NCBI GenBank assembly: GCA_934539585.1
Contig: CAKTCT010000054.1
Location: 1 to 18,133 of the forward strand
From: an uncultured Oscillospiraceae bacterium
Lineage (GTDB): Bacteria; Bacillota; Clostridia; Oscillospirales; Ruminococcaceae
Reading direction: 5' to 3'
DNA length: 18,133 bases
This document shows, piece by piece, positions 7,744 to 14,247 of this stretch. The position numbers were made by a program, and so were the translations under genes. The stretch's first letter is position 1, and each line of letters opens with the position of its first letter. Under the pieces are notes generated by a model. It ran no database searches. It was not told the DNA's origin and saw only the letters and a program-made list of their open reading frames with translations.

Positions 7744-8850
7744 TTAGAGCCCCGCCAGCATGACGTTCATGAGGCTGGTCCGGCCGTCCTGGCTTCTGGG
7801 AAGGGTGTAGGCGGGCTCGTCCCGGAGCCGGAGGGCGTCCTCCTCCATGGGCAGACGGATCATCACCTGGATGCCGGGGGAGAGCCCCGCCAGGATGCAG
7901 GTGCCCCCGGCGTCCTCCACGGCCCGTTCCAGGATGTCATAGCCCATGCGCTTCAGGGGGAGCAGCTCCCCGGAGGAATCCAGCCGCAGCTGGGGCTCCC
8001 GCTGGGCGCAGAGATCGGCCGCGTCGGAGCAGTTGTCCGTCAGGAGCAGCTGGACGCTGCCGTCGGCGGTCCAGCACCGGCAGGAGAGAAGACCATCGGA
8101 CATGCCCTTCTGGCGGAAGTACTGGGCGGCTCCGGCGGCCAGGTTCAGAATGCCGGCTTCCAGGCGGTTCCGGTCCGCCAGGCAGACCGCGCCGTCGCAG
8201 TCGATGTCGTATTCCAGCCGGAGCCCCAGGGGGATCAGCCGGAACTCCAGCTCGTGGAGGAGGCAGAACAGCCAGTCCTCCATGGGCACTGGCTGGAGGA
8301 CAACGGTGCCCTCCCGGCCGTAGTAAAGGCTCAGGTTCTCGCAGAGCTTCAACAGGGTCAGGCAGGTATCCTCCATCCGGCCGATGCGGTCGGCGGCGTT
8401 GGCAAAAGCGCCGTCCTCGGCGTGCTGGGCCAGGATGTCCAGCTGGTTCAGGAGCCCGAAGACCCGCTGCCGGGCATAATAACTCAGCAGCCGGACGCCC
8501 TCGGCGCTCTCCGCGTCCTCGGGGCCGGTCCGGTAGGCGCAGAAGCTCCGGTAGGAGCCCACATAAAAGGGAGCGCCCTCCCGGTCATAGCAGGTGACGG
8601 CGATGGTCTCGCCGCCGCTGCGGCGGTTCCGGAAAAGGCCGACGCCCTGCTCCCGGACCCGGTCCTTCACGGCTTCCAGGCCGAAGTCCGGGAACACCTC
8701 CGGGAGGTACACGCCCTCCGCAACGGAGAGAAGGGTCTGGCGGCAGGCGGGATTCAGCCAGGCTACCTCCAGGTTTTCGTCAAAGCCGAAGGCGGGGTCC
8801 GGCTGGGAGGCATACAGCTGCCGCAAGGGCTCGGTGTCCTGTGAGGCCAT
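7744..8850 (-). CDS. PAS-containing histidine-kinase-like protein with degenerate catalytic motifs
   Basis: A 368-aa soluble protein without membrane helices. Residues ~5-105 resemble a PAS fold (DPAFGFDENLEVAWLNPAC). Residues ~120-180 form a helical dimerisation-like segment, and ~190-335 resemble a HATPase_c domain: an N-box-like NLAAGAAQYF, LLLTDNCSD where the G1 box is expected, and GGTCILAGLSPGIQVMIRLP as the final strand region. The helical segment reads ARQRVFGLLNQLDIL where active kinases have His followed by Glu/Asp, and the DxGxG glycines are absent. Phosphotransfer is therefore doubtful and the protein may be a pseudokinase or ligand sensor; no response regulator is adjacent. The start ATG 8850 follows GGAAAGGA. 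The original frame of the upstream acetyltransferase would stop at 8869, next to this ribosome site, implying one operon. Confidence 0.6.
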   Translation of the reverse strand: MASQDTEPLRQLYASQPDPAFGFDENLEVAWLNPACRQTLLSVAEGVYLPEVFPDFGLEAVKDRVREQGVGLFRNRRSGGETIAVTCYDREGAPFYVGSYRSFCAYRTGPEDAESAEGVRLLSYYARQRVFGLLNQLDILAQHAEDGAFANAADRIGRMEDTCLTLLKLCENLSLYYGREGTVVLQPVPMEDWLFCLLHELEFRLIPLGLRLEYDIDCDGAVCLADRNRLEAGILNLAAGAAQYFRQKGMSDGLLSCRCWTADGSVQLLLTDNCSDAADLCAQREPQLRLDSSGELLPLKRMGYDILERAVEDAGGTCILAGLSPGIQVMIRLPMEEDALRLRDEPAYTLPRSQDGRTSLMNVMLAGL

Positions 8851-8899
8851 TTTTTTCGTCCTTTCCGTTTATTTGCCGGGGTCGTTTCCGGCAACGGTG

Positions 8900-9541
8900 T
8901 TAGTATATCCCGGCCCGGCGGGAAAAGCAGAGGAAACCCTTTCCTCCGGCTGGTACATGGGATAGCGGGTGCGGTCCGTTCCGTCGATCTCCCGGAGGAC
9001 CCGGCAGGGAACGCCTGCGGCCACCACGTTTGCCGGGATGGACCTGGCTGGTCACGGCGCTGCCCGCGCCGATGACGGAGTTGTCCCCGATCTTCACGCC
9101 GGCCAGAATGGTGGAGCCTGCGCCGATCCAGACGTTGTTCCCCACGGTGATGGGCTTGGCGACCTCGATCCCGGCTTTCCGCATTTCCGGGTCAATGGCG
9201 TGTTCCGCCGTGGTGAAGCAGCAGTTTGGCGCGACGAAAACGTGGTCCCCAAAGGCGACCCTGGCCCCGTCGGTGATGATCAGGTTGTGGTTGGAGTAGA
9301 AAAAATCCCCCACGGTGATGTTGTAGCCGTAATCGCACCAGAAGGGCGGGGTGATCACCGTTTCCCGGCCCATTTCCCCCAGGAGCTCCCGGAGGATGGC
9401 CAGATGGGCCTCCCGGTCGTTGGGGGAAAGCTGGTTGAAGCGGTGGCAGGCGTCTTTGGCCCGGCGGATCTCCGCTTCGTAGGCGGGGTTATAGCACCCC
9501 TGGAAAAAGCAGTTGGTGGGAGCCACCGGTCTCTCGCTCAT
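8900..9541 (-). CDS. Maltose/galactoside-type sugar O-acetyltransferase with frameshifted C-terminus
   Basis: The first ~164 residues match the MAT/LacA left-handed beta-helix acetyltransferases, which transfer acetyl from acetyl-CoA to a sugar hydroxyl. Features include an N-terminal helical cap, the catalytic His segment TTAEHAIDPEMR, and hexapeptide coils such as ITVGNNVWIGAGSTILAGV and IGDNSVIGAGSAVT. After that the frame turns into a basic, low-similarity tail. The other frame continues the family sequence exactly (IPANVVAAGVPCRVLREI, then RYPMYQPEE) and stops at TAA 8871-8869, just before the kinase-like gene's ribosome site. One extra base between about 9040 and 9046 explains this. As written the protein has 213 aa with 49 aberrant residues. 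It could be a recent pseudogene or a sequence error. The start ATG 9541 follows AAGGAG. Confidence 0.8.
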   Translation of the reverse strand: MSERPVAPTNCFFQGCYNPAYEAEIRRAKDACHRFNQLSPNDREAHLAILRELLGEMGRETVITPPFWCDYGYNITVGDFFYSNHNLIITDGARVAFGDHVFVAPNCCFTTAEHAIDPEMRKAGIEVAKPITVGNNVWIGAGSTILAGVKIGDNSVIGAGSAVTSQVHPGKRGGRRRSLPGPPGDRRNGPHPLSHVPAGGKGFLCFSRRAGIY

Positions 9542-9582
9542 AAAAAACTCCTTGGGAAACGTCTTATCTTACTTCTCGTTTT

Positions 9583-9611
9583 ATTGTATCAGAAAAAAAG
9601 GCAGAAGTCTA
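9583..9611 (-). promoter_or_regulatory. Promoter of the acetyltransferase / kinase-like operon
   Basis: On the minus strand TAGACT (9611-9606), 17 bp, TACAAT (9588-9583), about 40 nt before the start codon. It is divergent from the ung promoter. Confidence 0.55.
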
Positions 9612-9670
9612 TGCTTTTGGCAAAGGTTTTGAAGAAAAATGGCAATTTTCGGAAAAAATTGCCGCCTTCC

Positions 9671-9699
9671 TTTACATTTGAGGAAAAATGGGGTAGAAT
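9671..9699 (+). promoter_or_regulatory. Promoter of ung-rnhA
   Basis: TTTACA (9671-9676), 17-bp spacer, TAGAAT (9694-9699), placed 33 bp before the ung start codon. Confidence 0.65.
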
Positions 9700-9732
9700 A
9701 AAAAGGAAATTCCATGGGAAAGGCGGAAGGAT

Positions 9733-10401
9733 ATGGTATCTCTGGGCAACGATTGGGACGACATCCTGGCGGAGGAGTTCCGGAAGGAGTATTACCTCCG
9801 GCTGCGGCAGATTCTGAAACAGGAGTACCGGACCCAGACCATCTACCCCTCCATGTACGACCTTTTCAACGCCCTCCGGCTGACCCCGTGCAGCCAGGTC
9901 AAGGTGGTCATTCTGGGCCAGGACCCCTACCACGGGCCGGGACAGGCCCACGGCCTTTCCTTTTCCGTCCAGAAGGGGGTCCCCGTTCCGCCGTCCCTCC
10001 AGAACATCTTCAAGGAGCTCCAAAGCGACCTGGGGGTGACGCCGCCCCATCACGGCTGCCTGGAAGCCTGGGCCAGAAACGGCGTGCTGCTCCTGAACAC
10101 CGTCCTCACCGTCCGGGCGGGGCGGCCCAACTCCCACAAGGGCATCGGCTGGGAGACCTTTACCGACGCGGTAATCCAAAAGCTCAATGAGCGGGACCAG
10201 CCCATGGTCTTCCTCCTCTGGGGGGCCAACGCCCGGGCCAAAGCGCCGCTTTTGACCAACCCTAACCATCTGGTGCTGACGGCAGCCCACCCCAGCCCCT
10301 TTTCGGCCAATTCCGGGTTCTTCGGCTGCCGGCATTTTTCCAAGGCCACCCGGTTTCTTAACCAGCACGGCGTCACCATGGATTGGAGCATTCCGGACTG
10401 A
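9733..10401 (+). CDS. ung: Uracil-DNA glycosylase, family 1
   Basis: A 222-aa cytosolic base-excision-repair enzyme that removes uracil from DNA after cytosine deamination or dUTP misincorporation. All family-1 signatures are present: the water-activating motif GQDPYHGPGQAHG with catalytic Asp at residue 64, the uracil-pocket segment LLLNTVLTVRAGRPNSHKG around 120-136, and the minor-groove loop HPSPFSANSGFFGCRHF with catalytic His at 186. The length matches bacterial Ung (~220-230 aa). The start ATG 9733 is preceded by AAAGGCGG at a suitable distance; an upstream ATG at 9714 would be out of place. Its own promoter precedes it and rnhA follows after 20 bp, so the two nucleic-acid maintenance genes are probably cotranscribed. 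Confidence 0.96.
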   Translation: MVSLGNDWDDILAEEFRKEYYLRLRQILKQEYRTQTIYPSMYDLFNALRLTPCSQVKVVILGQDPYHGPGQAHGLSFSVQKGVPVPPSLQNIFKELQSDLGVTPPHHGCLEAWARNGVLLLNTVLTVRAGRPNSHKGIGWETFTDAVIQKLNERDQPMVFLLWGANARAKAPLLTNPNHLVLTAAHPSPFSANSGFFGCRHFSKATRFLNQHGVTMDWSIPD

Positions 10402-10421
10402 CCGGGAAAGGAGGAGTCGTT

Positions 10422-10859
10422 ATCCGACAAGTCAACCTGTACACCGACGGCGCGTGCAGCGGGAATCCCGGCCCCGGCGGCTGGGGCGCCGTCCTGGAAT
10501 GTGACGGCCACCGGAAGGAGCTCTCCGGCGGGGAGCCCGCCACCACCAACAACCGCATGGAGCTCACGGCGGTCATCGAGGGGCTGTCCGCCCTGAAATT
10601 CCCCTGCAAAGTGACCCTGACCAGCGATTCCAAGTACGTCCTGGACGCCATCACCAAGGGCTGGGTCTACAACTGGAAGCGCAACGGCTGGAAAAAGGCC
10701 GACAAGTCCCCGGCCCTCAACGTGGACCTGTGGGAAAAGCTCCTGGAGCAGCTGGCCCGCCACGAGATGACCTACTGCTGGGTCAAGGGCCACGCAGGCC
10801 ACCCGGAAAACGAGCGCTGCGACCAGATGGCCGTGGCCCAGAGCCAGAAGTTCCGGTAA
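10422..10859 (+). CDS. rnhA: Ribonuclease HI, apparent ATC start
   Basis: The enzyme degrades the RNA strand of RNA-DNA hybrids. The four catalytic carboxylates are visible: Asp9 in YTDGACSGNPGPGGWG, Glu47 in TTNNRMELTA, Asp69 in TSDSKYV and Asp134 in ERCDQMA; the loop histidine is in VKGHAGHPENE. Family members normally begin a few residues before the YTDG motif. Here no ATG, GTG or TTG lies at that place. A strong AAAGGAGG (10407-10414) points instead at ATC 10422, giving a standard 145-aa protein (x-RQVNLYTDG). The frame is open upstream to TTG 10383, inside ung, but that codon lacks a ribosome site and would place the real Shine-Dalgarno inside the gene. A single base change or error in an original ATG is the simplest reading. 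Confidence 0.9.
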   Translation: MRQVNLYTDGACSGNPGPGGWGAVLECDGHRKELSGGEPATTNNRMELTAVIEGLSALKFPCKVTLTSDSKYVLDAITKGWVYNWKRNGWKKADKSPALNVDLWEKLLEQLARHEMTYCWVKGHAGHPENERCDQMAVAQSQKFR

Positions 10860-10913
10860 TCCTTACTGTTTTGATGGGAATTTAAAACTTTCTGTAAACA
10901 CTTGCCAGCGGCC

Positions 10914-10942
10914 TTGAATTCCCCACCGAACTGGTATATAAT
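10914..10942 (+). promoter_or_regulatory. Promoter of the iscS-iscU operon
   Basis: TTGAAT (10914-10919), a 17-bp spacer and a consensus TATAAT (10937-10942). A short dyad ACCGG-GCGA-CCGGT (10958-10971) lies just downstream, where a repressor could act; no iscR gene is in the window. Confidence 0.75.
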
Positions 10943-11005
10943 GGGGATGTAAAAAATACCGGGCGACCGGTTTGATACCATCCCTTTGGAGAAAGGAAAT
11001 GTCAA

Positions 11006-12205
11006 ATGGACCATTATGTGTATCTGGACAACTCTGCCACCACAAAAATCTCGGATCGGGTGCTCCAGGCCATGCTCCCCTATCTGACGGAGCATTACGG
11101 GAACCCCTCCAGCATCTACGCCATGGGCCGGGAGTCGGCGCAGGCCATTGAAGATGCCCGTGCCAAAGTCGCCGCCGCCTTCAACGCCAAGCCCCAGGAG
11201 ATCTACTTCACCGGCTGCGGCAGCGAATCCGACAACTGGGCCATCAAGGGCGCGGCCCGCCGGCTGGCCCGGACCCGGGGCAAAAAGCACATCATCACCT
11301 CGGCCATCGAGCATCACGCGGTGCTCCACACCTGCCAGGCCCTGGAGCGGGAAGGCTTCGAAGTCACCTATATCCCCGTGGACAGCAAGGGCTATGTGAA
11401 CCCCGCCGACGTGGAAAAGGCCATCCGCCCGGATACGGCCATCGTCTCCATCATGTACGCCAACAACGAGATCGGCGCCATCCAGCCCATCCGGGAGATC
11501 GGCGCCATCTGTAAGGCCCATAAGGTCCTGTTCCACACCGACGCGGTCCAGGCCGTGGGCAACGTCCGCATCGACGTCAGGGAGGAGAACATCGACATGC
11601 TCTCCCTTTCCGGCCATAAGCTCCACGCGGCCAAGGGCGTAGGCGCGCTGTATGTCCGCCAGGGCGTGGTCCTAGACAACTTCATGGACGGCGGCGGACA
11701 GGAGCGCGGCAAGCGCGCCGGCACCGAGAACCTGGCCTCCATCGTGGGCCTGGGCGTGGCCCTGGAAGAAACCTACGAGAACTTCGACGAGAAGGTGGCC
11801 AAGATGACCCGCCTCCGCGACCGGCTCATCGAGGGGCTTCTGAAAATCCCGTGCACCCGGCTCAACGGCGGCATGGAGCACCGCCTCTGCACCAACGTCA
11901 ACATTTCCTTCGGCGGCATCGAGGGCGAGGGCCTGCTGCTTCTCCTGGACCTCAACGGCATCGCCGGTTCCTCCGGTTCCGCCTGCACCTCCGGGTCCCT
12001 GGACCCCTCCCACGTGCTGCTGGCCATCGGACTGGAGCACGGCATCGCCCACGGCTCTCTCCGCCTGAGCCTGGGAGCCGACACCACCGACGAGGAAGTG
12101 GACTACACCCTGGAGACCGTCCCCAAAGTGGTGGAGCGCCTCCGCGCCATGTCTCCGGTGTGGCAGGAATGGAACGACGACCAGCGGGCCGGCAAGGACC
12201 TGTAA
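11006..12205 (+). CDS. iscS: Cysteine desulfurase, NifS/IscS family
   Basis: A 399-aa PLP-dependent enzyme that takes sulfur from cysteine as a persulfide and hands it to Fe-S scaffolds and tRNA thiolases. The PLP lysine is Lys205 in LSGHKLHAAKGVGALYV. The catalytic cysteine is Cys327 in the mobile loop GSSGSACTSGSLDPSHV, the longer-loop group I (IscS/NifS) form. The N-terminal VYLDNSATTKIS and the histidine of SAIEHHAVL are also canonical. The start ATG 11006 follows GGAGAAAGGA. The gene lies 22 bp upstream of the scaffold gene iscU. The nearby ttcA-like thiolase is a plausible sulfur acceptor, although it is separately transcribed. No iscR precedes the pair. Confidence 0.95.
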   Translation: MDHYVYLDNSATTKISDRVLQAMLPYLTEHYGNPSSIYAMGRESAQAIEDARAKVAAAFNAKPQEIYFTGCGSESDNWAIKGAARRLARTRGKKHIITSAIEHHAVLHTCQALEREGFEVTYIPVDSKGYVNPADVEKAIRPDTAIVSIMYANNEIGAIQPIREIGAICKAHKVLFHTDAVQAVGNVRIDVREENIDMLSLSGHKLHAAKGVGALYVRQGVVLDNFMDGGGQERGKRAGTENLASIVGLGVALEETYENFDEKVAKMTRLRDRLIEGLLKIPCTRLNGGMEHRLCTNVNISFGGIEGEGLLLLLDLNGIAGSSGSACTSGSLDPSHVLLAIGLEHGIAHGSLRLSLGADTTDEEVDYTLETVPKVVERLRAMSPVWQEWNDDQRAGKDL

Positions 12206-12227
12206 AAATCGAAAGGAAGGATCAATT

Positions 12228-12680
12228 ATGTTATATAGCGCAAAAGTTATGGAGCATTTCGCCAACCCCCACAACGTGGGTGAAATCCCGGACGCCAACG
12301 GCGTCGGCGAGGTGGGCAACCAGAAGTGCGGCGACATCATGAAGATGTTCCTGAAGATCGAGGACGGCGTCATCAAGGACGTGAAGTTCCAAACCTTCGG
12401 CTGCGGCGCGGCCATCGCCACCTCCTCCATGGCCACCGACCTCATCAAGGGCAAGCCCCTGTCCGAGGCGCTGAAGCTGACCAACCAGGCCGTGGTTGAG
12501 GCTCTGGACGGTCTGCCCCCTGTGAAGCTCCACTGTTCCGTTCTGGCGGAGCAGGCGGTGAAGGCCGCCGTGGCGGACTACTACCGCCGCCAGGGTATCG
12601 ACCCCACCCCCATCGTCGGCAATCTGGACGAAGGCGAGTGCCACAGCTGCGGCTGCCAGGGCTCCGAGTGCAGCAAATAA
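12228..12680 (+). CDS. iscU: Fe-S cluster assembly scaffold, IscU/NifU-like, with Cys-rich tail
   Basis: A 150-aa scaffold on which Fe-S clusters are built using sulfur from the upstream desulfurase. The three conserved ligand cysteines are present: Cys34 with Asp36 (NQKCGDIMKM), Cys59 (TFGCGAAIATSSM) and Cys103 with His102 (LHCSVLAEQA). The N-terminus (MLYSAKVMEHFANPHNVGEI) is typical. Beyond the ~128-residue IscU core there is a short tail with four more cysteines (CHSCGCQGSEC, residues 138-148), absent from classic IscU. I know related short NifU-type proteins of Clostridia but not the role of this tail. AAAGGAAGG precedes ATG 12228. A strong terminator follows directly, closing a two-gene operon. 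Confidence 0.93.
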   Translation: MLYSAKVMEHFANPHNVGEIPDANGVGEVGNQKCGDIMKMFLKIEDGVIKDVKFQTFGCGAAIATSSMATDLIKGKPLSEALKLTNQAVVEALDGLPPVKLHCSVLAEQAVKAAVADYYRRQGIDPTPIVGNLDEGECHSCGCQGSECSK

Positions 12681-12693
12681 GAGCGATTTCGGG

Positions 12694-12732
12694 ACCGCTC
12701 CGCTTCCTGTTTGGGGAGCGGGGCGGTTTTTT
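12694..12732 (+). terminator. Intrinsic terminator of the iscS-iscU operon
   Basis: A 14-bp stem with two G-T pairs (12694-12707 with 12714-12727) and a 6-nt loop runs into six T. It begins 14 bp after the iscU stop. Confidence 0.9.
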
Positions 12733-12811
12733 GGACCTGTAAAACTTGCGGTTTTTCATGCGGAATTTGCGGAGTTCTGCAATTCCGATTTTGGGGATTT
12801 TCCCCAGATGG

Positions 12812-12817
12812 TATACT
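12812..12817 (+). promoter_or_regulatory. Possible -10 element of the WbsX-like gene
   Basis: TATACT at 12812-12817 lies 21 bp before the ATG. The -35 region is weak (TTTTGG about 17 bp upstream). The interval contains a dyad GGGGA-TTT-TCCCC (12793-12805) that could be an operator. Confidence 0.35.
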
Positions 12818-12837
12818 GAACCAAAGGAGTGAACGGC

Positions 12838-13965
12838 ATGAATTCCAATTACCAGATTGCAGCGTACTACTTTCCCAATTTCCACCTGGACCCCAGAAAC
12901 GAGGCCTGGCACGGAAAAGGCTGGACGGAATGGAACCTGGTCAGGGCCGCGGCCCCTCGGTTTGAGGGCCATGTGCAGCCCAAAGTCCCGGCGTGGGGCT
13001 ATGAGGACGAGTCCGACCCGGCGGTCATGGCCAAAAAGATCGATGCTGCGGCCAAAAGCGGGCTCAGCGCCTTTTTTTCGACTGGTACTGGTACGACAAC
13101 GGCCCCTATTTGCAGCGCGCGCTGGAGGAGGGCTTTCTGAAGGCGGAAAACCGCGGGGATCTGAAATTCGCCCTGATGTGGGCCAACCACGACTGGCTGG
13201 ACATCCATCCGGCCCAGCGGAGCCGCCCCTGCAACGTGCTGGCCACGGGAAAGGTCTCGGTCCGGCAGTTTGAGGAGGCCACGGATTTATATCCTGGAGC
13301 ACTACTTCACCCAGCCCAACTACTGGCGGGTGGACGGTGGCCTGTACTTTTCCATTTACGAGCTGGCCGGGCTGGTCCAGGGACTGGGCGGCGTTGCCGA
13401 GACCCGGGCTGCGTTGGACGGTCTCCGGGATCGGGTGCGGAAACGCAGACTTGGAGAGCTGCATCTCAACGCCGTGATCTGGGGAGTGCAGATTCTTCCG
13501 GCGGAGATCAAAATCGAGAATCCCAACGCGCTACTGGAAGCCCTGGGCTTTGACAGCGTGACCTCCTATGTGTGGATTCACCACCGGACGCCCCCGGCTT
13601 TTCCGGCGGCGGACTATTCCGCCTATGCCCGGGACTGCCTGGAGGAGAGCCGCTGGCTGGCCGGCTCCTACCGTCTGCCCTATTATCCCAACGTGACCAT
13701 GGGCTGGGACCCCAGCCCCCGGACCATCCAGTCGGACGCGTATGAGAACACCGGCTATCCTGCCACCCCCATTCTTTCGGCCAATACGCCGGCAGCCTTC
13801 CGGAAGGCGCTGGAAGGGGCCAGGAGCCTTCTGGACGAAACCGCCGGTCCCCGGATTCTGACCATCAACGCCTGGAACGAGTGGACGGAGGGCAGCTATC
13901 TGGAACCGGATACGGTAAACGGCTGGGGCTATCTGGACGCTATCCGAGAGGTATTTTCCCGCTGA
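12838..13965 (+). pseudogene. WbsX / GH99-like glycan enzyme, interrupted by two compensating frameshifts
   Basis: Joined across two frames the product is a ~375-aa WbsX-family protein (related to GH99-like glycoside hydrolases, often annotated as glycosyltransferase). It begins IAAYYFPNFHLDP and GKGWTEWNLVRAA, continues FDWYWYDNGPYLQ and LMWANHDWLDIHP, and ends with ILTINAWNEWTEGSYLEPD, all typical of the family. The first frame (from ATG 12838, after AAAGGAG) is lost in a run of seven T at 13072-13078; one more T would restore FDWYW. The middle frame carries conserved sequence to about 13287, where one extra T in GATTTAT shifts back (expected ATDYILEHYF). The third frame runs to TGA 13963-13965. 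As written, translation stops at ~13140 after ~100 codons. Either the gene is freshly inactivated or two sequence errors are present. Confidence 0.8.
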
Positions 13966-13971
13966 AATCCG

Positions 13972-14002
13972 CCCCGCGCCGAAATGTGCTTCCGGCGCGG
14001 GG
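13972..14002 (+). terminator. Probable terminator after the WbsX-like gene
   Basis: A 10-bp perfect GC stem (CCCCGCGCCG at 13972-13981 with CGGCGCGGGG at 13993-14002) and an 11-nt loop. The T-tract is poor immediately after it; a run of T begins only about 20 nt downstream. Confidence 0.5.
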
Positions 14003-14034
14003 TTCGCTTTCCGACAGATTTTTTCCCAAAGCCG

Positions 14035-14063
14035 TTGAAAAATCCGGGGGATTACGGTATAAT
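14035..14063 (+). promoter_or_regulatory. Strong promoter-like sequence leading into the hairpin element
   Basis: TTGAAA (14035-14040), exactly 17 bp, consensus TATAAT (14058-14063). No coding region starts in the following 300 bp; the predicted transcript would begin inside the structured element. Confidence 0.6.
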
Positions 14064-14247
14064 AACCTCAAAGGCATTTGCAATGGCAAATGCGTTCTGG
14101 GCCAAGCCCAGAACCGGGCGTTCCGCCCGCTTTGAGAACATTGTACCACGTCCGGTTTTGCCTGCGGCAAAACGGCGACGGCATAGGCCGTCTTCCGGAA
14201 CCTGACGGTTCCGGCGGCCGTGGTATAATAACCTCAAAGGCATTTGC
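14056..14247 (+). repeat. Structured repeat element: two 26-bp direct repeats around nested hairpins (candidate RNA or small mobile repeat)
   Basis: Identical 26-bp copies lie at 14056-14081 and 14222-14247. Between them six perfect short-loop hairpins follow one another: 14074-14093, 14094-14114, 14115-14129, 14155-14173, 14177-14192 and 14195-14214. The first three abut with no spacer and are closed by CTCAAAG (14067-14073) with CTTTGAG (14130-14136), forming a cloverleaf. An outer pairing of GGTATAAT (14056-14063) with ATTGTACC (14140-14147) encloses it. The same central arm, extended to 14140-14150, can pair instead with 14219-14229 (11 bp, one G-T) around the last three hairpins. No protein-coding signal was recognised. 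The rest of the 13966-14374 gap holds promoters, a terminator and the ttcA leader. Confidence 0.7.
14202..14229 (+). promoter_or_regulatory. Candidate promoter of the ttcA-like gene
   Basis: CTGACG (14202-14207), 16 bp, consensus TATAAT (14224-14229). The -10 lies in the second 26-bp direct repeat and in one arm of the long pairing, so RNA or DNA structure here could influence initiation. Confidence 0.45.

Noticed and set aside
8969..9817. A 282-aa plus-strand ORF opposite the acetyltransferase
   Set aside because: It is a shadow of the acetyltransferase and of non-coding promoter DNA, and it overlaps the ung start.
13110..13553. A separate 147-aa gene in the middle of the WbsX-like region
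   Set aside because: Its first ~59 residues are the missing middle of the WbsX protein and the rest is out-of-frame sequence, so it is a product of the frameshifts.
14067..14136. A tRNA gene, because of the cloverleaf-like fold with a 7-bp closing stem
   Set aside because: There is no T-psi-C motif, no D-loop consensus and no anticodon arm of normal geometry, and junctions have no linker bases.
14056..14247. CRISPR array
   Set aside because: There are only two direct-repeat copies with a 140-bp structured interval, no spacer periodicity and no cas genes.
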